Positions 35,717 through 44,800 of a stretch of 64,000 nucleotides of DNA are shown one piece after another. Position numbers and translations under genes: made by a program. The stretch spans positions 43,376 through 107,375 of the forward strand of contig JAUIKF010000027.1 in assembly GCA_030430575.1 (NCBI GenBank). Reading direction: 5' to 3'. The notes under the pieces are model-generated. The model saw only the letters and a list, made by a program, of their open reading frames with translations. It was not told the DNA's origin and searched no databases. This DNA comes from Bacteroidia bacterium. GTDB taxonomy: Bacteria > Bacteroidota > Bacteroidia > J057. How positions within the stretch are numbered: the stretch's first letter is position 1; each line of letters starts with the position of its first letter.

Positions 35717-38700
35717 ATGCCAACGTCTACCACCATACCTGTAAAGAATTCGAGTTTTCCAGCCTATCTGGACTATGAGAAACTCAGAACTCAAGGCATT
35801 GAGTACCTTACTCAATTGTCGGGAGAACTATGGACAGATTTCAATATCCATGACCCTGGAATTACGATCCTTGAGATCCTCTGCTATGCGTTGACTGACC
35901 TTGGTTACCGCAATAATTTGGCCCCAAAGGACCTATTTTACCTCCCCCCTAATAGAAAGAATCTTGAGGATAATTTTTTCACCCCAAACGAAATTCTCAG
36001 CTGTAATCCGACGACCATTCTAGATTACCGGAAATTATTGATTGATATTGATGGGGTGAGAAATGCTTGGTTATACCCTGCTCAGGAGAGCGAGGTGCCT
36101 TTATATGTAGATTGCGCCAATAAGACCTTACTCACAGAACCACCTACACAATCAGACCAAAACGTCGTCCTAAATGGCTTATATGAAGTCTGTCTGGAAT
36201 TAGATACGACGGCAGGAATCGATACTTCCTGTGGCAACCATGAGGTAGCGGTAGAAGAGATTCTCACAGAGGTGCGATCTCGCTTGCATAAGCATCGCAA
36301 TTTAGGGGAGGACTTCTTCCATATTACGATTCTTGGCGAAGAGCAAATCGGCCTGTGTCTAGACCTAGAGCTTGCCCCTGAAGCCTTGCCAGATCAAGTA
36401 CTCTTGGCAGTCTATGAACAGCTATTTGCATTTTTCTCTCCGCAACCCCGCTTTTATACCCTCCAACAACTGTTGAAGAAGGGAAAAAGCACGGATGAGA
36501 TATTTGCAGGACGCCCCTTCATCGATCCGAATGGAGAGGTCAGTCATGGGTTTATAGACCCTGTGGAATTAGCCCAGCTAGAAAATCCTTCCGCCATTTT
36601 CACCTCAGATATATATCAGATTCTGCACAAGATTCCGGGCATCCGAGCCATCAAGCGATTAGAAATCGCAAGTTTTATTGACGGGGTCCGCCAGAATACT
36701 GGGGAACAATGGTGCCTCAATTTATTGGACAAATACCACCCTGTTTTTACCCCTGAATTATCTCAAATCACCTTCTACAAAGGAGTCCTCCCTACTGCTA
36801 GTGACCAAGAAGCTGTCCATAAGAGATTCAGAAAACAATTGGCGGACTATCGAAAAATAGCCCTCGATGCCTATGAATTAGACCTTGAAGTCCCCAGAGG
36901 GGAGCCTCGGAACTTGGCCGCTTTCACCTCCATCCAGCATGATTTCCCGCTGGTATATGGCATAGGAGAATTTGGTCTTCCTGAGGATGCTGGCAACCTA
37001 CGTAAAGCCCAAGCAAAGCAGCTCAAGGGGTTTTTGGTGTTTTTTGACCAGTTGTTAGCCAATTATCTGGCACAGCTCTCACAAGTAAGAGACCTTTTCT
37101 CCCTCCAGCCTGATGAGACATCAGACCATGTGGGCAGACCCAGATCACGCCAACATTCTTACTTCACGAAGGGCCTCGAAGCAGTCCCAGGGTTAGAAGA
37201 ATTGATTTACAGCTATCAAAGGCAGGCTCATCCAACCTATAAGGAAGGGGAATGGGTCGCTACGCATCCAGCGGACACGCCTTATATCAGCCTAGCTGAG
37301 AGAGATCGAGCGATGGCGAGAACCCAAGCTTTTTTGGGAAATCAGCAGGCCGTATGTGGGATAGAAAAAAGAGAGGGCCTTTTCTTTGGGACTGTAAGTG
37401 ACCATCAGGAGAGCATCTTATTTAGGGGAAGATTTGGCCACAAAGCAGAAAAAGATGCCTTGGAAGAAGCCAAACTATTAGCGCAGCTCGGAAGAAATCA
37501 GGAAGCCTATGAAAGGCGTATGATGACAGACTGCGCCTCCCCAGCCCTTACCGATTGCAAAAATCCAGAAGTGCCAACTTTTACCTTTGTCCTGCGATAT
37601 TTACCCCTCAATTACCACACTTACCTTCAAGATATAGCCGAAACGCGGGATACCTACGAATCGAGGCGCGAGCGTTTCCTCAATCATCTATTGAGTCGAT
37701 TTTCAGAAAATTTTACGGACTATGTCCTTTTGATGTATGCCTTGGAAGGCAAGCAGTATAAGCCAGAGAAGATCTTAAGGGACAAAAGTCTTTTTCTCCA
37801 ACAATACCCCGATATCAGCCGAAATCGTGGAAAAGCCTTCAATTATTTGGCTGAGGAGCATTGGAATACGCCCAATATATCAGGTTTTGAACACCGAGTA
37901 GCACGGTTGATGGGATTGGAACAAACCAATCGACGTAGCTTAACTGCTATCACAGTAGTCCAGCGAGCGGCCGCCTATGGGTTTCAGTATAAGGACAGCC
38001 AAGGGCGGGTCCTGGTGGACAGTGTCCAGACTTATCCTACAGAGCCAAAAGCCAAAGCAGCTTACGACAGATTTTTAGAGATAGGCGTGTCTCCCGATAA
38101 TTACGAACTCGTCCAGTGTCATCATGAAGGGGGTTGGAGTTTTAGGATAATCGACCCAGAAAAAGGAGCGGCGCCGCTCGCTGTTCACCCAGTATCCTAT
38201 GCCAGCAAGGAGGACGCAGTCAAGCGCCTTCACTGCATTTTACACCTAATTGACAATCAGGGGGTTAGCTACCAAATACTCAACACGCCCAAGGGGTATT
38301 TCTTTGAGATCGACATCCCCGACAGTGCAAGCATGTCGATTGGTAGGCTCATCCCATATTCGCCATATGAGACTAAGCTGGAAGCCTACTGGGCACTGTA
38401 TCAAGTCCTCCTCCAGTCGCAAGACCCTGCGAACTATGAGGTCGAAGATTTGGAGTTTGGGTTGGAATATGCTTTAGGGATAAAGGACGCAGCGGGGGAT
38501 TTCCTCGCACGCTGGGAAAAAGACTTTGTCTATCCAGCAGATGCCTTGACCATTAGAGACGAGATCGCATCCTATATCAGCCATAAATTGCCTCAGCACA
38601 CCCTGACGGAGTCTCCAACTTCTTTCAGCTATTACCTCAACAACCCAGCAAAAGATTTTTTCCTCCAAAGCACCTATCAGTTTGAGTCTGCTCAAGATGC

Positions 38701-41700
38701 AGCCAGTGCCTTGGTCAGGATCATGGAAGCGCATTATGATGATCAAATGGAAACGAGACCTTCGATGGAGGAAGGCTCTGACCGCCCTACCTTTGATCTC
38801 TGGTTAAACGAATCGTATCAGCCGCCTGCGCTAGATGACGCTGCCATCTCTATGGCCACTTGTATGGCTGAGAATCAGATCAGCTACTCAGATAAACCGG
38901 AGCGGCGCGCCCAAGAAAGAGCTTTTATGCTATTTCTGACAGAGGTCTATCAAGAAATCAACCAACTGCTGGATGCCAATGAGCGCGGTTGGACGTTTGT
39001 CGTAAAAAGCACAGAAGGGCCATTTCTACTGACGGGAGAAAGGCTTTTTGAAGACGAAAAGGATGCAGAATCCTATTATCAAGCAGCCTCCCCTTATCTC
39101 GCCAACCTTTGTTATTACCGCACGCTCCCACGTCTTGGCGACTGCGAAGTAGACCTGATCCTTACGGACCAGCAGTCAGGAAGCGACTATCAAGTACTTG
39201 CAAGGCATCATAAGCCAGTAAGCCCTGCTGAAGCTCAAGCCCTGATTCAGGAAACTGTTCAGCTATTTCAAGAAGCACCTCCTGCATTTGATGGTATATC
39301 GGAGACGGATACCTGGGGATTTTCTATTTACCTAGATTCCGGAGAATGTGTCATGACTAGTCCTCAAAGCTACCGGACAAAAGCCGAGGCATTGAGCGCC
39401 TACCTTGTATCAGTTCAGCAAGTGCTAGATGGCAAGGCCGTCTGTACCTTGTATGCAGATAATTGCTATTATTTGGAAATCGCAGATGAGGACGGGATAC
39501 TCCTGGCAAGGTCTAAAGAAGGCGGTTCTTGGGAGGAATGTGTAGAATTATCCAGTGAGTTAACTGCGAAATATTGCGGGCGAGTGGATTGGCCCTGGAT
39601 CAGGCCCACCCCTACTACATATAGTTTCGAACTTCAGCGTGGAGGGTGTCCTGCCATGAGCAGTGAGCTTGCTTATACGGATAAAGCCTTGGCTGCCAAA
39701 GCATTTTTGCAATTCCTTGACAGGGCGCAAGATGCGGCCTTTTACCAACATGAAGTGGAAGAAGGGTTTTGTCACTGCCACTTGCGTGTTGTAGATGATG
39801 CTTCTTATATCGCTGTCAAGGTGCTAGAGACCTATCCTAACACAGACGCCTGTGAAGCGGGTCAGCGAGATTGGGTCGCTTATTTTTCTGAAAAAGACCT
39901 TTCCTTTAATGTTGCATACTCCCAAGGAAAACACTGGTTTCTCTTGCAGGATGAATTTTGCAATCCTTTATTGGAAGGAGAAGACTATTTTGAAGAAGAA
40001 GATGATTCAGGGAATAGTCCGGCGGCCCAAGCGGAGGCTTTCTTCTGGAAGTTTTGGGAGGAATTGCAAGCCGCCCGTTCCAAAGGATCTGCTTTGACAC
40101 CTACCAGTCCTGAATTGCCTGGGCATCAAGTGGGTTTCAGTTTTATATTTGATAAAGGGGAAATAAAAGCCTTTCACCCTTTCACCTATCAGCACGCTGC
40201 TACCCGCGACCATCTAATTAAACAAACGAATCAATACCTTATTCCTCGTCCTGACTATAAGTTGCTAGGCACATACGGTCTAGGAGACATATTACCCCTG
40301 ACCCACCCGATTATTCACCAGCTACCAGGTTATTTCCTCGCTGTGGAGGACCCCTCAAGTAGTAGTCCTTGTGACGACAAACATTGGGAAAACACGATGC
40401 TGATGGAAGGGAAGCATCCCTATAGTTCAGCATCCGATGCCTGGGCTGCTGCTGAAGGCATGGCTAACCGTGCGTTAACAGAAGCGGCTTTTGTCTGCGC
40501 TCCGGCTACACATTCGAAGTGCAGCTATCATCTCCATCTCGTATCCGAGCGGTATCTCCTAGCTGAGTACGCACAGCAATTTTCTACGCCTGAGCTCAGG
40601 AATACTGCCCTCGACCAGTGCTATGATCGAGTCCTATATGCTGATCCGTTATTTTCTTACCTCATCTTCCTCCAGCTTAGCTCCTCTTCCCAAAGCGAAG
40701 AAAGCACTCAGCAAGAGAGGTGGCAAATAGCCACGCCCACCTCCACAGGAGATATGGTGTTATGGGAAGGGTCAGTCCCAATGACTTCTGAGAAAGATAC
40801 AGCCACGCCTATAACCCCGCCTCAGGTGTATGAATGGGTCGAGCAAGCTAGGCATGAAGATAGCTACCTGCGTTATCAGGATTTGGCAGAGAAATGGAGG
40901 TTGGCTTTGCTAAATACTTCTGGCGATATCATCGCTGAGTCTTCTGAGGTATATGACGATGAAGAAAGCCTCCTGCTCGCTCAGGCCCAGCGAATCACTG
41001 CGGCCCGTCTGCACCCGATCCACCTATCAGCCGACGGCTTTTCCTATAGCCTGTATGACCTACAAACTGGAGCTCCCTGGATAGATGGGAGATTGAGGTT
41101 CCTTTCAGAAACGGCAGCTCAACATGCGTTTGAAGCATTTATGCCCATGCTTCAGGACAAGAGCTACTACCTGCCCACACAGGAAAGTGAAGCAGGGCCG
41201 TTTGGCTTTGCTTTGATCGATCCTGCGGAGGTCCTTGCGACTTACCCTGGCGACCTTCCTACTTATACTGACTGTAAGCAAAAAGTCAAGGAGGTCATCA
41301 ATGCCGTAAATGCGGAAGGGTTTCACCTGATTGAGCATATCCTGCTGCGGCCTCGCGAAAAGGGGAACATGCTTCTGGGCAATGCGCCTTCGCCCTCGGT
41401 GTGTTCACGAGAAGATTTGGTGTTGAGCAAATCTCCAGAGGAGGCTGAATGGTTCAGCCAATATTTGCCTGGGGCAGACCCCTATTCCTTCTGGGTGAGT
41501 GTGGTAGTGCCCTACTGGCCTAGCAGGTTCAGGAATTCCAATTTTCGCTCATTTTTTGAAACTACGATGAGGCGAGAGCTGCCCGCTCATATCGCCTTGA
41601 AGATATGCTGGATAAATTTGGAAAGCATGCGCAGCTTCGAGCAAGCCTATTGCACCTGGCTCCGCAATTTAAGTTTACCCAAACAGAACTGTGACTTTTC

Positions 41701-41830
41701 TGCCGCTCAAGATGCCTTGATAGAGCAGCTATCAGAATTGTCAAATGAATACCCAGGCGGTCGACTGCTCGGCTGTGAAGGCCCGCCCGGAGAGAACCCC
41801 ACTGTATTAGGATTTTCAACATTAGGCTAA
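35717..41830 (+). CDS. Giant baseplate protein (Afp12-like) with internal repeat array
   Basis: A 2037-residue protein, about twice the length usual for Afp12. The N-terminus has the Afp12 signature ELWTDFNIHDPGITILEIL and CYALTDLGYRNNLAPKD. Residues about 754-1840 form an array of 40-80-residue modules with the pattern aromatic-x-aromatic, x-D/N, G, then x-S-x-Y and an alpha-helix: GFQYKDSQGRVLVDSVQTYP, WSFRIIDPEKG, FSYYLNNPAKDF, WTFVVKSTEGPFLLTGE, WGFSIYLDSGECVMTSPQSY and FSFIFDKGEIKAF. This resembles DUF1508/YegP-like repeats. The C-terminus (1866-2037) resumes the Afp12 core: EGFHLIEHILLRPREKGN and FWVSVVVPYWPSRFRN. The array is probably exposed on the baseplate. Confidence 0.82.
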   Translation: MPTSTTIPVKNSSFPAYLDYEKLRTQGIEYLTQLSGELWTDFNIHDPGITILEILCYALTDLGYRNNLAPKDLFYLPPNRKNLEDNFFTPNEILSCNPTTILDYRKLLIDIDGVRNAWLYPAQESEVPLYVDCANKTLLTEPPTQSDQNVVLNGLYEVCLELDTTAGIDTSCGNHEVAVEEILTEVRSRLHKHRNLGEDFFHITILGEEQIGLCLDLELAPEALPDQVLLAVYEQLFAFFSPQPRFYTLQQLLKKGKSTDEIFAGRPFIDPNGEVSHGFIDPVELAQLENPSAIFTSDIYQILHKIPGIRAIKRLEIASFIDGVRQNTGEQWCLNLLDKYHPVFTPELSQITFYKGVLPTASDQEAVHKRFRKQLADYRKIALDAYELDLEVPRGEPRNLAAFTSIQHDFPLVYGIGEFGLPEDAGNLRKAQAKQLKGFLVFFDQLLANYLAQLSQVRDLFSLQPDETSDHVGRPRSRQHSYFTKGLEAVPGLEELIYSYQRQAHPTYKEGEWVATHPADTPYISLAERDRAMARTQAFLGNQQAVCGIEKREGLFFGTVSDHQESILFRGRFGHKAEKDALEEAKLLAQLGRNQEAYERRMMTDCASPALTDCKNPEVPTFTFVLRYLPLNYHTYLQDIAETRDTYESRRERFLNHLLSRFSENFTDYVLLMYALEGKQYKPEKILRDKSLFLQQYPDISRNRGKAFNYLAEEHWNTPNISGFEHRVARLMGLEQTNRRSLTAITVVQRAAAYGFQYKDSQGRVLVDSVQTYPTEPKAKAAYDRFLEIGVSPDNYELVQCHHEGGWSFRIIDPEKGAAPLAVHPVSYASKEDAVKRLHCILHLIDNQGVSYQILNTPKGYFFEIDIPDSASMSIGRLIPYSPYETKLEAYWALYQVLLQSQDPANYEVEDLEFGLEYALGIKDAAGDFLARWEKDFVYPADALTIRDEIASYISHKLPQHTLTESPTSFSYYLNNPAKDFFLQSTYQFESAQDAASALVRIMEAHYDDQMETRPSMEEGSDRPTFDLWLNESYQPPALDDAAISMATCMAENQISYSDKPERRAQERAFMLFLTEVYQEINQLLDANERGWTFVVKSTEGPFLLTGERLFEDEKDAESYYQAASPYLANLCYYRTLPRLGDCEVDLILTDQQSGSDYQVLARHHKPVSPAEAQALIQETVQLFQEAPPAFDGISETDTWGFSIYLDSGECVMTSPQSYRTKAEALSAYLVSVQQVLDGKAVCTLYADNCYYLEIADEDGILLARSKEGGSWEECVELSSELTAKYCGRVDWPWIRPTPTTYSFELQRGGCPAMSSELAYTDKALAAKAFLQFLDRAQDAAFYQHEVEEGFCHCHLRVVDDASYIAVKVLETYPNTDACEAGQRDWVAYFSEKDLSFNVAYSQGKHWFLLQDEFCNPLLEGEDYFEEEDDSGNSPAAQAEAFFWKFWEELQAARSKGSALTPTSPELPGHQVGFSFIFDKGEIKAFHPFTYQHAATRDHLIKQTNQYLIPRPDYKLLGTYGLGDILPLTHPIIHQLPGYFLAVEDPSSSSPCDDKHWENTMLMEGKHPYSSASDAWAAAEGMANRALTEAAFVCAPATHSKCSYHLHLVSERYLLAEYAQQFSTPELRNTALDQCYDRVLYADPLFSYLIFLQLSSSSQSEESTQQERWQIATPTSTGDMVLWEGSVPMTSEKDTATPITPPQVYEWVEQARHEDSYLRYQDLAEKWRLALLNTSGDIIAESSEVYDDEESLLLAQAQRITAARLHPIHLSADGFSYSLYDLQTGAPWIDGRLRFLSETAAQHAFEAFMPMLQDKSYYLPTQESEAGPFGFALIDPAEVLATYPGDLPTYTDCKQKVKEVINAVNAEGFHLIEHILLRPREKGNMLLGNAPSPSVCSREDLVLSKSPEEAEWFSQYLPGADPYSFWVSVVVPYWPSRFRNSNFRSFFETTMRRELPAHIALKICWINLESMRSFEQAYCTWLRNLSLPKQNCDFSAAQDALIEQLSELSNEYPGGRLLGCEGPPGENPTVLGFSTLG

Positions 41831-41846
41831 TAACTCCTGTATTGTC

Positions 41847-44800
41847 ATGACATTCGAACTAGAGGATATCGTCCAACAACAGCTTGCCCTGCCCCGCTTT
41901 AAGGCAAACCAACTGCTTAAGCATCAGCACCTCAATGACCTATCAGATTATCTGATCGAGCAGATCGGGCTGACCAGGGCCCAGCTATTAGGGAAGGGGA
42001 TTATTTGTGGATTGGAGGCAGAAGTCAGCTTTCATTTACCGGGTGCTTTTCACATTCACCTGACAAACGGTTATGGCATTACCTCCTTGGGGCATCTCAT
42101 GAGTCTGTCGATGGATTCTGTCTATACCCACTGGAGAAGCTTAACACTTCCCAATCCTCGCTTTATTCACGACGACAGAATTATCCCAGACTCTCCCACA
42201 GAGATCATTTGCTATGAATTGCTGACTCAAGAACAAGTGGACGAGTCAGATGCCAATCCTACCCTTCTGCTCACAGCAGGCATCAGCGATGGAGAAGGCA
42301 ATATAGTAGATGTGTCTTGTTTTTACCTCTTGCTGCTCGCAAGTTATAAGGACGAGGACTTTGGTGGGTGCCTACAGAGCTGTGATGAGACTGGTAGCAC
42401 AAGGGCTATTAAGTTGACGCCTATTTTGGTAGCAGAGCCTGACCTTGATGATACCAAACTGAATGCTTCGCCTTTAGCATTTACCTCTCCCGAAACTGTA
42501 CTTTCCCCCCTATATGGTCCAAGGCTTGATTTGCGAGTGGGCGAAGGGGTTCCGATAACGCCCTTTCAAGATAAAAATACGAGACCGATCACGGTAGCAG
42601 ATTGGCCAACGTTGCAAGCGTATTATAAAGCAGCGATAGAGGAGGTGATTCCTGAAGTTGCCAAAGCCTACAAGGAGGTGAATAAGCAATATCATACCGT
42701 TTTAGACGGCGGAGGGGAAAGTGGGTTTGAGGGATTAGAAACCTTGCTTACAACTGCCTTAGAGGATATTGTTAATGCTTCTTCTACTACTGACCGATAT
42801 AAGGTCTATGACCTCCAGTATTTTTATGATTTTATCAAGGACCTTGTTACGGCTTATCAGGAATTTTATGAAGTGTCGGGTCTAGAAAGGAAAATCTGCC
42901 AAGAAGACATGCGCAGTTTTCCGAACTATCTTATTGTGGGGAAGTTGCCAGAAAACCTGCCTACTGGCGGGCTGGAAGACAAACCAGTCTTAGGCACAAA
43001 CCGCACCCATTTTATAAAAGCAGAAGCATTATTAGACCATACAGTAGACCAGGGAAGGCTCAGTTTCCTCTATATGCGTATGCAGGCTCTTGTCCAAAAA
43101 ACGCTTCTAGGAAACACCCTCACAGAACTCAGTGCCTTCCATGTCCCTGCATATGAGTCGGATCCCGCTCTTCCCTCCCAAACCTCTACGCGCATCAAGG
43201 TCGTGCCGAGCAAGGAAAAGAATACGCCCTTAGGGATGCGTAGTCTGCCGTATTATATGAATAAAGAAGCTACCTTTTTTGGCAGGAATAAACCGCTTCG
43301 AGACTTCTGGAATTATGAGTTATCACGAAAAGGCAGGCAGCAGGACATATTATCCTACCATACCCTCGACGAAGCCAGTAAGGCACAAAATCCGCTTCGA
43401 TTTAATATCGACGACTATCCCTTCTTCCGTATCGAAGGCCATGTAGGCCACACCCTCTCCCACGCCTTTAGCGAGGTCAATCGGTTTCGCAAAACCTATA
43501 ACCTGCCCTTCGATATCATCGCTTTGCGGCTAGATGGGGAATTTCATGACGAGGATGCAGCCGTGGGCTGCTATTTTGAGGAGCTGGAGGTTCAGTATGC
43601 TGGGATCAAGGAAGAAATTCACTGTCTCTTAGCAGCAGAAATTTTGCTTTTGGAAAGTCCAAAGGATCCAGCAGAAAATCCTTACGCTGCTTTGGTTGGA
43701 AAAGAGGATGAATTCTTATCAGTTTTTTATGATACACTTACTCGGCTGAGTTCAGCCTTGGCTGATTCCCTTACGGATACGCTCAGTACTTCCAAAGGAA
43801 TTTTCCACCCCGCTGTTATGCTTGGGAGAAAAGCGAAAAACTATTCGTTGAACAACAACAAAATCAAAATAGGAGCAGGAGACGCCCAAATATCGCCGAC
43901 CTCTGAGAATACCTATACTGCTTCACGATTAGTAGAACTCCAGGACGAACTAGCTACTTTATTTCAAGAACAGGCTCCTGCTATGGCATTTGGTGATCCG
44001 CCGGATCTGGGCGATACGCCTAACTTAACTTATTCTTTTGAAAGCACTCCTGCTTTACCTGTCTCTTTTTCAGCTTTCTATAATACGGATAATAAGGGTT
44101 CTATTTATTCTACCCTCCCTGACATCGTCTCAGATTTCCAGACCCTCTATTATTATTTATTATCCCTCATTAAGCATCTTCCAGATTCGGCTAACCATGT
44201 ATCCCTAAGTCACCGCTTGGCCAAGCTCCAAGCTTGCCTTCCCTACGAAGCCCTCAAAGCACTCTATCATTCTTTTTTGAAGCAAAAAGAGGAAGCCCAG
44301 CGGATGCACTTATTTGCGCCTTTTGCGGATGCTCATCCAGGGATCGCACACCTCGCGGGGGTGCCCAGAGGCGGCACCTTTATCCTTACCTATATAGACC
44401 AAGATACCCTTTCAGGAACGGGAAACACGCAAAAAAAGGAGCTTCTCCGAAATCTAATCCACACAGACCCAGAATTCTCTTGGCAAATTTCCCAACTACG
44501 GGAAGCTGATAAGATCGTCGTTGCAGATTTTGCGCTTTCCTATCGCTGCTGTGGCGGACAGGCCCAACTGTCCTATATGATCCCACAGCCTCGCCCTGTG
44601 ATTCTACTTGAGAAAACGGAATTCTGTCAAGGAGCAGAAAAATGTCATCAGATATTCCTCTATCCTGAAGGAGGACTTGTCATGGGAGAGGGCGTTAGAA
44701 GGTCCGCTGATGGCTACGAGTTTTGCCCAGATAGTGAAGAATTCAACGGAATTACTGAAAGTAAAAACGTTCTCCTCACGTATCTCCTTGATGGCGTGAA

